59,815 nucleotides of DNA from Candidatus Dactylopiibacterium sp. (GCA_031119555.1 JAVHXQ010000017.1:1-59815); one strand, 5' to 3'; positions 18,888-28,613 are shown, counted from the first letter of the stretch. The notes: a model not told the origin generated them from the sequence alone. Numbers and translations: made by a program.

Positions 18888-19586
18888 ATGCCGAATGCAT
18901 TCGTCTTCCCGCCGCCTCCGGTCGTTTCGCTGCCCGTGCAGGGCAGCGCGTCGCGCTATCCGGTGCGCCGCCTCTACTGCGTGGGCCGCAATTACCTGGA
19001 GCACATCCGCGAGCTGGGCAACGACGAGAAGGAACCTCCGATCTTCTTCACCAAGCCGCGCGACGCCATCGAGCAGGACGGCGCCACGATTCCCTACGCT
19101 TCGGCCACCCGCAACTATCACTTCGAACTGGAACTCGCCGTCGCGCTGGGTTCCGGCGGCCGCGACATCGCCGAGGACGAGGCGCTGGGCCACGTGTATG
19201 GCTACGCGATCGCCCTCGACATGACCCGGCGCGATCTGCAGAAGCAGCTCACGGCGAAGAGCGGCCCGTGGGACGTCGCCAAGGCGTTCGACCACTCCGC
19301 GCCGTGCGGGGCGATCCACCCCGTCGAGGCGGTCGGCCACCCCGCGCGCGGCCGCATCCAGCTCACGGTCAACGATCAGGTGCAGCAGGATTCCGACCTC
19401 GCCGCGATGATCTGGAACGTGCCGCAGATCATCAGCCGGCTGTCGACCTTTTTCGAGCTGCACGCCGGCGACCTCATCCTGACCGGCACGCCGGCAGGCG
19501 TGGGACCCGTGCAGCCCGGCGACGTTCTCGTGGGCCGCATCGACGGCCTCGGCTCCCTCACGACGCGCATCGGCGCGTCTCTCTGA
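18888..19586 (+). CDS. Fumarylacetoacetate hydrolase-family protein
   Basis: 232 residues starting MPNAFVFPPPPVV (an upstream in-frame ATG at 18852 gives 12 unlikely extra residues). FAH-fold signatures are YCVGRNYLEHIRELGN, PPIFFTKPRDAI, the metal-binding FELELAVALG, the KAFDHSAPCG region and GDLILTGTPAGVGPVQPGD. It probably hydrolyses or decarboxylates a beta-keto acid or acylpyruvate with Mg2+; the exact substrate is not predictable. It lies between the M48-like gene and lemA, 26 bases before the latter. Confidence 0.9.
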   Translation: MPNAFVFPPPPVVSLPVQGSASRYPVRRLYCVGRNYLEHIRELGNDEKEPPIFFTKPRDAIEQDGATIPYASATRNYHFELELAVALGSGGRDIAEDEALGHVYGYAIALDMTRRDLQKQLTAKSGPWDVAKAFDHSAPCGAIHPVEAVGHPARGRIQLTVNDQVQQDSDLAAMIWNVPQIISRLSTFFELHAGDLILTGTPAGVGPVQPGDVLVGRIDGLGSLTTRIGASL

Positions 19587-19612
19587 AAATCCGCTTACCG
19601 GAGACTTGACCC

Positions 19613-20182
19613 ATGGCTGGATGGATTGCAGGCGGTCTGCTCGTGTTCTTTCTGCTCTACGGCGTGCTGCTCTACAACGGGCTCGTCGGCCTCAAGCACG
19701 GCGTGGCGCGCGCCTGGGCGAACATCGACGTGCTGCTGCGCCAGCGCCACGACGAGCTGCCCAAGCTGGTCGAAGTGTGCCGCCAGTACCAGCAGTTCGA
19801 GCAGGCCACGCTCGAGCGCGTGATCAGCGCGCGCGCCGGCGTGGCCGCGGCCCGCGCCAGCCAGGACATTCCCGCGCTGGGGGTGGCCGAAGGCGAACTG
19901 CGTGCCGGCCTGGGCCGTCTCTTCGCGGTTGCCGAGGCCTACCCCGAACTGCGCGCCAGCGAGCATTTCATGCAGCTGCAGACCCGCATCAGCGGCCTGG
20001 AGAACACCATTGCCGACCGACGCGAGCTCTACAACGAAGCCGTGAACCTCAACAACGTGCGCGTGGAGCAGTTCCCGGACCTGATCGTGGCGCGCACCTG
20101 CGGCTTCGAGCTCAAGCCGCTGCTGGAATTCTCCGCCACGGAGAAGACCGACGTAGACCTGCGCGCGCTTTTCACCTCCTGA
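19613..20182 (+). CDS. lemA: LemA-family membrane protein
   Basis: 189 residues. One N-terminal helix (about 4-22, with the family's LYNGLVGLKHGVARAWANIDVLLRQRHDELPKLVE around and after it) is followed by a coiled, helical extracytoplasmic domain ending NNVRVEQFPDLIVARTCGFE. The role is unknown, but it is typically found with GIDE or M48 proteins. It is followed 7 bases later by the GIDE gene, so the two are clearly an operon. Confidence 0.93.
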   Translation: MAGWIAGGLLVFFLLYGVLLYNGLVGLKHGVARAWANIDVLLRQRHDELPKLVEVCRQYQQFEQATLERVISARAGVAAARASQDIPALGVAEGELRAGLGRLFAVAEAYPELRASEHFMQLQTRISGLENTIADRRELYNEAVNLNNVRVEQFPDLIVARTCGFELKPLLEFSATEKTDVDLRALFTS

Positions 20183-20189
20183 CGCACGC

Positions 20190-21095
20190 ATGAGGGTCTC
20201 GCTGCCGGCACCGCACCGCCTGCCCATGCTGCTGCCCGGGCTCGCGTCGCTCGCGGGCTTCGTCGCGTGGTGCGCACTGAGCGGAACGGAGCCCGAATCC
20301 TGGCACCTCACGCTGCTGCTGGCGTGGTTCGCGTTGCTGGGCTGGATGCATGCCTATCGCCGCTACCGCGTCTATGCCGACACGCCGCTCGCGCGCGTGC
20401 GCTCGGCCCCCCAGGGCTATGTCGCGCTCGACGGCATCGGGCGGGCCCTGGCCGGGGTGCCGCTGCACGCCCCGCTCAGCGGGCTGCCCTGCCTGTGGTA
20501 CCGCCTGAAGACCGAATCCCGCACGCGCGACGGCAAGTGGGAGGTCGAAGAGGATTTCTGCTCCGAAGACTCCTTCCTGCTCGAAGACGACGACGGCGCG
20601 CGCTGCGCCGTGTGCCCCATCGATGCGCAGATCGAAGTCTTCCACCAGGACGTGTCCGTCGATGGCGACACGCGCCGCACGCAGTGGGTGCTGATTCCGG
20701 GCACCCAGCTGCACGTCATCGGCGACTTCCGTTCCCGCCGCCCCATCGAGGACCGCGACAGCGCGCACGCCGAAGTGCGCGAGCGGCTCGCCGAATGGAA
20801 ACGCTCGGGCGAGGCGCAGCGGCGCTTCGACCGGGATGCGAGCGGCGCCCTCGACATGGCCGAGTGGGAGGACGCCCGCCGCGCCGCACAGGCCGAGGTG
20901 CACGTCGAACGCGAGGCCGCCAAGGATCACCCGGCCTATCACCTCCTGCAGGCGCCGGCCGACGGCCGCCCCTTCGTGATCTCCGACAAGCCGCCCGCCC
21001 AGGTGAGGCGCCGCTACCAGGCGCAGGCCTGGGTCACGCTGGGACTGTTCTTCCTCGCGCTGCTCGCCACCGCCTGGATGCGCACGCACCCCTGA
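20190..21095 (+). CDS. GIDE-domain membrane protein with an EF-hand loop
   Basis: 301 residues. There are two N-terminal helices (about 14-31, 37-53), a GIDE-type beta-rich domain (about 80-180; LSGLPCLWYRLKTESR, EDSFLLEDDDGARCAVCP) and a C-terminal helix (about 279-295). GIDE domains are shared with mitochondrial E3 ligase MAPL, but no RING finger is present here, so ligase activity should not be inferred. Residues 214-225 read DRDASGALDMAE, a canonical EF-hand calcium loop (ligands D1, D3, S5, D9, E12). It is coupled to lemA. Confidence 0.82.
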   Translation: MRVSLPAPHRLPMLLPGLASLAGFVAWCALSGTEPESWHLTLLLAWFALLGWMHAYRRYRVYADTPLARVRSAPQGYVALDGIGRALAGVPLHAPLSGLPCLWYRLKTESRTRDGKWEVEEDFCSEDSFLLEDDDGARCAVCPIDAQIEVFHQDVSVDGDTRRTQWVLIPGTQLHVIGDFRSRRPIEDRDSAHAEVRERLAEWKRSGEAQRRFDRDASGALDMAEWEDARRAAQAEVHVEREAAKDHPAYHLLQAPADGRPFVISDKPPAQVRRRYQAQAWVTLGLFFLALLATAWMRTHP

Positions 21096-21309
21096 GCGCG
21101 AGCGGCTCCGCAACCCACCGCGAACGCGCACCGCCATGCCCCCCCGCGCGCCGTTGCGCGCCACGCCGTTCGCGCGCGCCACACCGCGCGGCCCCCGCTG
21201 ACGGACGGGGTCGCGCAGGCAGCCCGCCACGCCCCGGGGGCCTGACGCTCCCGGTTTCCCCCGCGCACCGCCCGCCCCACACTCCGCGCCCCACACCGCG
21301 CGCGTGAAC

Positions 21310-21338
21310 AAAAAAGCCGACGGCGAACCGTCGGCTTT
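21310..21338 (-). terminator. Terminator of the pectate lyase gene
   Basis: Stem GCCGACGG / CCGTCGGC with loop CGAA, followed on the minus strand by a run of six T. It lies 20 bases beyond the lyase stop. Confidence 0.92.
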
Positions 21339-21356
21339 CTGTTGCGGCGAGGGCTA

Positions 21357-22817
21357 TCAGAGCTTGCCGGGGCCCGCGTGAGCCTTCACGTGGGCCGGCA
21401 CTTCGGCCGCCGGGCGCACCGCGTTGTTGCCGTAGAGCGTGGGCTTCCAGCCCACGTCCGCCGACAGCGGCTTGCTGACGTCCAGCTTGAGGGGCTGGCC
21501 ATTCACGACGGAACCGGCATCGAAGAACACCTTGCCGCCCATGTTGCCCACGGCCTGGGCCTGGCCGCCGTTCTTGATCTCGAAGAGGTTGCCTTCGGAG
21601 TAGATCGCCGAATCCTTGCCCGCGCCCAGCGCCTGCCGGAAGATGTTGTTGTCGCCCTTGGCCTTGATCACGGCCAGGTGGTTCTCGTAGGCCGACAGCT
21701 TCGGATCGTCGTTGCCGGCGGCGTCACCCACGAAGTAGTTGTTGTACACGTGGACCTGGCCGAAACGCACGCGCGGCGCGCGCTGACCGACGTTGTCGAA
21801 GAAGTTGTTGTGGATCGTGACCTTGAGCTTGTTCGGGTCGAGCTTGCTGCTGTCCGAGCCGCCGATCAGCATGGCCTTGTCGTGATCCTTGAACACGTTG
21901 TACGAGACCGTCACGTAGTTCGCGCCATTGGTCACGTCGATCATGCCGTCGTGGTGCTGGACCTTCTGCGTGACTTCGTTGTGCGGGAAGGGATAGACCG
22001 GCGGGAACAGTTTGTCGGGGCGATTGCCGTCGTTGAAGCTGTTGTGGTCGATCCACACGCGCTTGCCGCCATTGACGGAGATGCTGTCGTACTCCGAGTT
22101 CCAGCGGCCGCCCGGGCACTTCTGCGGGCCGGTGCCGGCATCGACGTAGGCGTCCTGGCAGCCCGGGTAGCTCTTGTCGATCTTGAAGCTGTCGCCCGGA
22201 TCCCAGCCCGGGAAGTAGTCGAAGGCGTCTTCGAACGCGATGTTGCGGATGATGACGTTCTCGGCTTCGGGGCCGATCCAGACATTGCCCTTGACGAGCT
22301 TGGCGTCGGAGCCCACGCCCACGAGGGTGGTGTTGGAGGCCAGCTTCAGCGTCACCTGGGCGCGCTGCTTCTTCACCGATGCCAGGCGGGCCTCTTCCTG
22401 CGGGCCGTCCAGCGAGCGGTCGGGGCGCCCCTTCTCGAGCTTCTGGTTCCACTTCGCCGGAGCATAGGTCTTCATGTACTCGTCGAAGTTGTAGGGCGCG
22501 ACGGCGTAGTCCTTCTCGGTCAGCTCGCGGCCCGAATCGTCGGAAGAGAGATTGATGGTGCCCTTGATGCGGATGATGCTCGGAGCGCTGCCCGCCTTGG
22601 CGACCGCGTCGAAGAGTTCCTTGCGCGTCGTGACGGTGAAGTCGTTCTCCGGCTTGGCGGCGCTGCCGCCGGTCACCGCGCCTTCGGCCGCGGCCCAGCC
22701 GTCGTTGGCGGGCATCGTGGCGCGGCCGATGTCTTCACCGGAACCACCTTCCATGGTTGCACAGGCACCGAGCATGCCCATCATGGCAATCGAGATTGCC
22801 AGAACACTTTTCTTCAT
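21357..22817 (-). CDS. Pectate lyase family 1 lipoprotein
   Basis: 486 residues from the ATG at 22817, preceded by GGAGGAG at 3-5 bases. The signal peptide ends in the lipobox LGA-C (Cys19), so the protein is lipid-anchored in the cell envelope. The body is a PL1-type right-handed beta-helix: LASNTTLVGVGSDAKL, ENVIIRNIAFEDAFD, KRVWIDHNSFNDG, HHDGMIDVTNGANYVTVSYN, and the catalytic-arginine region QRAPRVRFGQVHVYNNYF. It would cleave polygalacturonate by Ca2+-dependent beta-elimination, unexpected next to housekeeping genes. It is monocistronic. Confidence 0.92.
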   Translation of the reverse strand: MKKSVLAISIAMMGMLGACATMEGGSGEDIGRATMPANDGWAAAEGAVTGGSAAKPENDFTVTTRKELFDAVAKAGSAPSIIRIKGTINLSSDDSGRELTEKDYAVAPYNFDEYMKTYAPAKWNQKLEKGRPDRSLDGPQEEARLASVKKQRAQVTLKLASNTTLVGVGSDAKLVKGNVWIGPEAENVIIRNIAFEDAFDYFPGWDPGDSFKIDKSYPGCQDAYVDAGTGPQKCPGGRWNSEYDSISVNGGKRVWIDHNSFNDGNRPDKLFPPVYPFPHNEVTQKVQHHDGMIDVTNGANYVTVSYNVFKDHDKAMLIGGSDSSKLDPNKLKVTIHNNFFDNVGQRAPRVRFGQVHVYNNYFVGDAAGNDDPKLSAYENHLAVIKAKGDNNIFRQALGAGKDSAIYSEGNLFEIKNGGQAQAVGNMGGKVFFDAGSVVNGQPLKLDVSKPLSADVGWKPTLYGNNAVRPAAEVPAHVKAHAGPGKL

Positions 22818-23332
22818 GCGCTCCTCCAGAGTGATAGTCAGACAGGTGGTATGCGGGACCGGCGGACGGCCCCGACAGCTTCTCAGCTCGCGCATCGAAA
22901 TGCCTTCACATGTCGCGAAAGGCAAAAACCATACGCCATTTCGCGAGAAGCCCCAATATGAAAAATCAATAAGTGATACCACCTAGATGAACGGTGTCCG
23001 CCAGGCGGACCGGCTCGTCGCCTCCGTTCTCATAGAGTTTGCGGGTGCGGCACGCCTGCCCTCCCCGACCGGCGTGACCCTTGTGCAGCGCTTCCCCAAG
23101 CTGACCTGCACGGGCTTTCCGCACCCGCATTTACCCTGACTTCAGGCTATCGTCTGCAACGCGGCCTTGTCGAGCAACGCGCCGCCGCAAGCCGCCGTGA
23201 GACCGGAAACGTTCGCACGATTGCAACACCCGTGGCAGCTGCCGCACTGCCCGTCCGCCCATCCCCGAGGGTGCACACCAGGCCACGCGAGGGGCCTAGA
23301 CTGAACGAGTCGTTCGCCACAAGGGGCGCCAC
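22818..23332. other. 515-bp divergent promoter region of the lyase and cfa genes
   Basis: No gene is seen. The left part is A/T-richer and must carry the lyase promoter; the inverted repeat at 22913-22946 lies in it. Near the right end CCTAGACTGAA (about 23297) is a possible -10 for cfa, without a convincing -35. Confidence 0.45.
22913..22946. promoter_or_regulatory. Inverted repeat upstream of the pectate lyase gene
   Basis: TCGCGAAA and TTTCGCGA are perfect 8-bp arms separated by 18 bases, about 100 bases upstream of the lyase start. It may be paired operator half-sites or a leader hairpin. Confidence 0.5.
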
Positions 23333-24562
23333 ATGCTGAATCATCTGCTTGGGCATCTGCCCGCCGGCATCGCCGAGAACCGCATCGCGGCACGACTTTC
23401 CGAGTGGAGCCGGCGCCAGGACCTGCCGCTCACGATAGAACTCTGGAACGGCCGCCGCTTCGAACTGGGGGCCACCTCGCGCGCGGTGCTGCGCCTGAAT
23501 TCCGCGCGCGCGATCGGCGCGCTCATGGAGCCCTCGCTGTCATCGCTGGGCGAGGCCTACGTCGAAGGCTTGATGGACCTCGAAGGCGACGTGCGCGACG
23601 TGATCGCGCTCAGCGCCGGCCTTGCCGCGCAGCCGGGCGGCGCGCGCCGCTCCGAGGCGGCCCGGGCCACGCACAGCCGCAAGCTGGACGCCGAATCGAT
23701 CCGCCATCACTACGATGTGTCGAACGCGTTCTACGGCCTCTGGCTGGACCCGGCGATGGTGTATTCGTGCGCCTACTTCCGCCACCCCGACGACACGCTC
23801 GAAGCCGCGCAGCGGCAGAAGATCGATCACATCCTGCGCAAGATCCGGCTGCAGCCCGGGCAGCGTCTGCTCGACATCGGTTGCGGCTGGGGCGCGCTGG
23901 TCCTGCGCGCGGCGGAGCATTTCGGGGCGCGCTGCGTGGGCGTCACGCTCTCGGAGCGCCAGTTCGAGCTGGCCAGCCAGCGCGTGTATGACGCCGGGCT
24001 CGCCGACCGCGTCGAGATCCGCCTGCAGGACTATCGCGACGTCGCCGAGCACTTCGACCGCATCACCAGCGTGGGCATGTTCGAGCACGTGGGGCTGGGG
24101 AACCTGCGCCTCTACTTCGAGCGCATCCGCGATCTGCTCGCCGAGGACGGCATCGCGCTCAACCATGGCATCACGAGCGGCGACCCGGACTCCGCCGGCA
24201 CGCCTTTCGGCGGAGGCGACTTCATCGAGCGCTACGTGTTCCCCCACGGCGAGCTGCCGCACATCGGCCTGGCGCTGCAGGAGATCAGCGCGGCGGGCCT
24301 GGAGGCCACCGATGTCGAAAACCTGCGCCTGCACTACGCCATGACGCTGCGCCACTGGAGCGCGCGCTTCGAGGCCAACGCCACGCGCCTGCGCGAACTC
24401 GCCGGCGAGAAGCGCTTCCGTGTCTGGCGGGTGTATCTGCCCGGCTGCGCCTACGCCTTCGATGCCGGCTGGATCGCGCTGCACCAGATCGTCCTGACTC
24501 GGCCCGCCACGCTCGCGCGGCCGCTGCTGCCGCTCACGCGCGACTACATGTACGGCCCCTAG
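23333..24562 (+). CDS. cfa: Cyclopropane-fatty-acyl-phospholipid synthase
   Basis: 409 residues. It methylenates cis double bonds of membrane phospholipid acyl chains using S-adenosylmethionine, usually on entry to stationary phase or under acid stress. Visible signatures are HYDVSNAFYGLWLDPAMVYS, the SAM-binding LLDIGCGWGALV, VTLSERQFELA, ITSVGMFEHVG and the C-terminal HYAMTLRHW. Its stop codon shares a CTAG tetramer with the stop of the convergent uup gene. Confidence 0.95.
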   Translation: MLNHLLGHLPAGIAENRIAARLSEWSRRQDLPLTIELWNGRRFELGATSRAVLRLNSARAIGALMEPSLSSLGEAYVEGLMDLEGDVRDVIALSAGLAAQPGGARRSEAARATHSRKLDAESIRHHYDVSNAFYGLWLDPAMVYSCAYFRHPDDTLEAAQRQKIDHILRKIRLQPGQRLLDIGCGWGALVLRAAEHFGARCVGVTLSERQFELASQRVYDAGLADRVEIRLQDYRDVAEHFDRITSVGMFEHVGLGNLRLYFERIRDLLAEDGIALNHGITSGDPDSAGTPFGGGDFIERYVFPHGELPHIGLALQEISAAGLEATDVENLRLHYAMTLRHWSARFEANATRLRELAGEKRFRVWRVYLPGCAYAFDAGWIALHQIVLTRPATLARPLLPLTRDYMYGP

Positions 24563-26469
24563 CCGCCCGCCTTCGCTTCCAGGGTTTCCCAGCGTTCGAG
24601 CAGTTCGAGCAGGGATTCCTCGATCGCTTCCAGCCGCGCGTTGAGCGCGGGCACCTCGGCGGCGCGCGTGCGGTAGATGTCCGGGTCCGCCAGGCTCTGC
24701 TGCAACCCGGCCTGCTCGGCTTCGAGCGCGGAGATCCGCTCGGGCAGGGCTTCGAGTTCGCGCTTTTCGTTGAAGCTGAGTTTTGCCTGGCGGTTCGCGG
24801 GCGCGCGCTTGTCGGGCTCGGCGGGGCGGCTTGCCTGCGCCCGGGCCGCGCCCGTCCTGGCGGCAGCCTCACGCTCGGCCTCCTTCACGCGCAACCAGTC
24901 GTAGTAGCCGCCCGCGTATTCGCGCCAGCGGCCGTCGCCCTCGGCGGCGATGGTCTGCGTGACCACGTTGTCGAGGAAGGTACGGTCGTGGCTCACCAGA
25001 AACACCGTGCCATCGTAGGACTGCAGCAGCTCTTCGAGCAGCTCCAGGGTTTCCACGTCGAGGTCGTTGGTCGGTTCGTCCAGCACGAGGATATTGGCCG
25101 TGCGCGCGAACAGGCGCGCCAGCAGCAGGCGGTTGCGCTCCCCGCCCGAAAGCGATTTCACGGGGCTGCGGGCGCGCTGGGGAGAGAACAGGAAATCCTC
25201 CAGATAGCCGATCACGTGCTTGCGCGCGCCGCCGATCTCGACGTAATCCGAGCCGGGGCTGATGACGTCGGTCAGCGGCGCCTCGGGGTCCAGCGCTTCC
25301 CGGAACTGGTCGAAATAGGCGATCTGCTGGCGCGTGCCGCGCCGGATCTCGCCCGCGTCGGCTTCGAGTTCGCCCAGGATGAGCTTGAGCAGCGTCGTCT
25401 TGCCCGCGCCGTTGGCACCGAGCAGGCCGATGCGGTCGCCCCGCAGGATGCGCGCCGAGAAATCGCGGATCACCACGCGCTCGCCGAAGCCCTTGCTCAC
25501 GTGCGTGAGTTCGGCGATCAGCTGCCCGCTGGCCTCGCCACGGTCGAGCTGGAGGCTGACGTTGCCGAGGCGGTCCCGCCGCGCCGCGCGGTCGCGCCGC
25601 AGGCCTTCGAGCCGGCGCACGCGGCCTTCGTTGCGCGTGCGCCGCGCCTCGATGCCCTTGCGGATCCAGACCTCCTCCTGCGCGAGGAACTTGTCGAACT
25701 CGGCGTTCGTCTTGGCTTCCATCTCCAGCATCTCGGCCTTGCGGCGCTGGTAGGCCGAGAACGTGCCGGGGAAGCTGCCGAGCCGGCCCCGGTCGAGTTC
25801 CACGATGCGCGTCGCCACGTTGTCCATGAAGGCCCGGTCGTGAGTAATCACCACCACGCCGCCACGGAAGGCGCGGATGAGTTCTTCCAGCCAGCCGATG
25901 GCCGCCACGTCGAGGTGGTTGGTCGGTTCATCGAGCAGGAGCAGGTCGGGCTCGCCCGCCAGCGCGCGCGCCAGCGCCACGCGCTTGATGCCCCCGCCCG
26001 AGAGGCTGTCCACGCGCGCCGAGGCGTCCAGGTGCAGACGGTCCATGACCTGCTCCACCTTGTGGTGCAGCGTCCAGCCGTCGCCCGCCTCGAGTTCGTG
26101 CTGCAGCGCGGCCATGCGCGCGAGCGCCGTTTCGTCGCCCTGCGCGAGCGCATGCGTGGCGGCGTGATAGTCGCCGATCAGGCGGGCGGCCTCGCCCACG
26201 CCTTCGGCCACGGTCGAGAACACGTCGCGGTCGAGCGCGAAATCCGGCTCCTGCGCCACGTAGGCCACGCGCAGGCCCGGCTGGCGCCAGACGCGCCCGT
26301 CGTCGAGCTTCATCTCGCCCGCCAGCGCACGCAGCAGGCTGGATTTGCCGGCGCCGTTGCGCCCGATCAGCGCCACCTTCTCGGCGGGTTCCAGGACCAG
26401 ATCGGAATGGTCCAGCAAGGCCACGTCGCCAAAGGCGAGGCAGGCATTCTCAAGGGTCAGCAGAGGCAT
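24559..26469 (-). CDS. uup: ABC-F ATPase Uup
   Basis: 636 residues. A soluble protein with two ABC domains and no membrane part: Walker A GRNGAGKSS with signature LSGGG, and GANGAGKTT with LSGGE; DEPTNHLD and DEPTNDLD Walker B motifs. It has an inter-domain linker and a C-terminal coiled-coil (about 560-636), typical of Uup rather than EttA. ABC-F proteins act on the ribosome; Uup also limits precise transposon excision and binds branched DNA. Confidence 0.93.
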   Translation of the reverse strand: MPLLTLENACLAFGDVALLDHSDLVLEPAEKVALIGRNGAGKSSLLRALAGEMKLDDGRVWRQPGLRVAYVAQEPDFALDRDVFSTVAEGVGEAARLIGDYHAATHALAQGDETALARMAALQHELEAGDGWTLHHKVEQVMDRLHLDASARVDSLSGGGIKRVALARALAGEPDLLLLDEPTNHLDVAAIGWLEELIRAFRGGVVVITHDRAFMDNVATRIVELDRGRLGSFPGTFSAYQRRKAEMLEMEAKTNAEFDKFLAQEEVWIRKGIEARRTRNEGRVRRLEGLRRDRAARRDRLGNVSLQLDRGEASGQLIAELTHVSKGFGERVVIRDFSARILRGDRIGLLGANGAGKTTLLKLILGELEADAGEIRRGTRQQIAYFDQFREALDPEAPLTDVISPGSDYVEIGGARKHVIGYLEDFLFSPQRARSPVKSLSGGERNRLLLARLFARTANILVLDEPTNDLDVETLELLEELLQSYDGTVFLVSHDRTFLDNVVTQTIAAEGDGRWREYAGGYYDWLRVKEAEREAAARTGAARAQASRPAEPDKRAPANRQAKLSFNEKRELEALPERISALEAEQAGLQQSLADPDIYRTRAAEVPALNARLEAIEESLLELLERWETLEAKAGG

Positions 26470-26777
26470 TCGGAGACGGTATCCACGAGGCGGGCCGCGC
26501 GACGCGGCGCCTCAGAGAGGCTGAAATCGGCAAGGGCGGCGCGAGGGCCCGCCCCCTGCCGGGTGCGGACAGGGATGATACCCGCGCGCCGCGCCCCGCG
26601 CGACGAAGACCACCCCGCCCGCCTGGCAGGCGCAACGGCGCGCGTCCGCCCGGTGCGGACTCGCCGCGCAAGGCACGGGGATGCGGCGGAGGGGTTGGCG
26701 GCGGAAGAACGACGGGGCCGGACGGGAGGGTGACGGCGGGGCGGCCGGGGCGGAACGCGCGCGGGCGCGAGGCCGAC
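26470..26777. other. 308-bp intergenic region
   Basis: Very G/C-rich spacer between uup and tRNA-Arg. Short frames here are unsupported and no hairpin with a T-tract was seen. Confidence 0.4.
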
Positions 26778-26852
26778 TGGTAGCCCCAACAGGAATCGAA
26801 CCTGTACCTGCCCCTTAGGAGGGGGCTGTTGTATCCATTCAACTATAGGGCC
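26778..26852 (-). tRNA. tRNA-Arg (CCT)
   Basis: 75 nt including CCA. The acceptor GGCCCTA pairs with UGGGGCU through two G-U pairs. The anticodon arm GCCCC-CTCCTAA-GGGGC gives CCT, and the T-arm ACAGG-TTCGATT-CCTGT is intact. TGATGTATCAT about 20 bases upstream may be its -10 element. Confidence 0.95.
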
Positions 26853-26909
26853 GGCCAAGGGGCGGGATGATACATCACAATCCCGCCCGCGCACGCGCGG
26901 CAGGGCGCT

Positions 26910-28523
26910 TCAGACCTTGTAGGCCTCGAGCGCCTCGCCGATCTCGCGGCTCATGCGCGACATGTTGTCCACGGCCTCGGCCGATCTGAGCGCGGCCGAC
27001 GAATTGCGCTCCGTCATCTGCGCGATCTGCTCGATCTGGCGCGCGATGGTCGTGCTCGCGGAACTCTGTTCGCGCACCGCCTCGGAGATGTCCTCGACCA
27101 CGTTCACGACGTTGCCCGACCCCTCCTTGATGCCCTGGATGGACTCGCCCGCCTCGCGCGCGTGCTCCACGCCGCCGGCCACCTCGCGCACCGCTTCGTC
27201 CATGGAATCCACGGCCAGCCGCGCGCTCTCCTGCATGCGCGCGAGCAGGCTGGAGATCTCCTGCGTGGACGAACCCGTGCGCTCGGCGAGCTTGCGCACC
27301 TCATCGGCCACGACCGCGAAGCCCCGTCCCTGCTCGCCCGCGCGCGCGGCCTCGATGGCGGCGTTGAGCGCAAGCAGGTTGGTCTGGTCGGCAATCTCGC
27401 GGATGATCGTGGCGGCCGCCGAAATGCTCTCGCTGTCGCTGCGCAGCGTGCCGATGCGCCCCGACGCCAGCTCGACGGTGCGCGCGATGTGCTGGATGCC
27501 CTCCACCGTGGCGAGGATCACGCCGCTGCCGCGCTCGGCGTTGTCGCGCGAGGCCAGCGTGTGCTGCGTGGCTTCCTGCGCCTGCCCCGCCACCACCGAG
27601 ATGCTCACCGTGAGTTCCTCGACGGCGGCCGCCATGCCGGCCGATGCATCGCTCTGCTGCCGCGAGTTCTCCGCGATCTGGTGCGCGCTGTGCTCCGCCT
27701 CGCCCGCCGCCGCCAGCATGCGCGCGGTGGTCGCCTGGACCGCCGCGAAGCTCGTGCGAAGACGTTGCAGCAGCGTGTTGTAGGCCTTCAGCGTCTGCCC
27801 CACCTCGTCGCTGCTGCGCACCGGAATGTCGTGGCGGAAATCCAGTTCGCGCGCGGTATGCGTGATGGCCTGCTGCATGGCGAGCAGCGGGCGGCGGATC
27901 GAACGGCCGATGAAGAGCCCGAGCACGCCGATCAGCACGAGGCCCAGCACGGCCGCCACCAGCGTCACGCTGATCGTCGCGGCGAATGCCGTGCCGGCGC
28001 TCTTCGCCACCGTCTCGGCCTGCTTCTGGCGCATGCCCAGCAAGGTGTCCAGCGCCTTGCTGATCTCCTTGTGCAGAGGGCCGACCTGGGTCTGCATGAT
28101 GCCCAGCGCCATCTGCTGCTCGCCCATGCCGGCGAGGTTCTGCGCCTGCGTGATGCGCGCCATGTACGCCACGAGGTTGGCCGTCGCCTCGGTCAGCGCG
28201 GCCTTCTCCTCGGCGTCGTGGGCCTTTTCCGCGTAGAAATTGATCTGCTCGACGAGCCGCTGCGCCATCTGCGCCATCTGGGCCTCGATGGCCTTGGCGG
28301 CCTCGCCCTCGGTCATGCCGATGCGGTCGTAGGCGGCCGCGTGCAGGCTCAGGTAATCGGTGCGCATCTTGCCGGCCGCGAGTACCGCGGGCAGCGTGCT
28401 GCCGGTGAGGTCGTCGACCCCGGTCTTGACACGGTTCAGGCCGCCAAGCGCGACCCCGACGACCGCCGCGCAGGTCAGCAGCGCGACGACGACGAGCAGA
28501 ATGATCTTGCGTGAAATACTCAT
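26910..28523 (-). CDS. Methyl-accepting chemotaxis protein
   Basis: 537 residues from the ATG at 28523, with GGAG 9 bases upstream. An N-terminal helix, a four-helix-bundle periplasmic sensor (about 30-185), a second helix (about 187-210) and a HAMP linker lead to the signalling domain with the hairpin tip [41 protein letters not shown]. It relays ligand binding to CheW/CheA. No other chemotaxis gene is nearby. There is no obvious C-terminal CheR-tethering pentapeptide. Confidence 0.95.
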   Translation of the reverse strand: MSISRKIILLVVVALLTCAAVVGVALGGLNRVKTGVDDLTGSTLPAVLAAGKMRTDYLSLHAAAYDRIGMTEGEAAKAIEAQMAQMAQRLVEQINFYAEKAHDAEEKAALTEATANLVAYMARITQAQNLAGMGEQQMALGIMQTQVGPLHKEISKALDTLLGMRQKQAETVAKSAGTAFAATISVTLVAAVLGLVLIGVLGLFIGRSIRRPLLAMQQAITHTARELDFRHDIPVRSSDEVGQTLKAYNTLLQRLRTSFAAVQATTARMLAAAGEAEHSAHQIAENSRQQSDASAGMAAAVEELTVSISVVAGQAQEATQHTLASRDNAERGSGVILATVEGIQHIARTVELASGRIGTLRSDSESISAAATIIREIADQTNLLALNAAIEAARAGEQGRGFAVVADEVRKLAERTGSSTQEISSLLARMQESARLAVDSMDEAVREVAGGVEHAREAGESIQGIKEGSGNVVNVVEDISEAVREQSSASTTIARQIEQIAQMTERNSSAALRSAEAVDNMSRMSREIGEALEAYKV

Positions 28524-28613
28524 TTTTGTTGTCTCCACTCCCTGAGAGCCGGATGGCTCCCGATCCTCAGGGTATCAACGACAGCATCAGGGCATTTCTT
28601 GACACATATGGGT

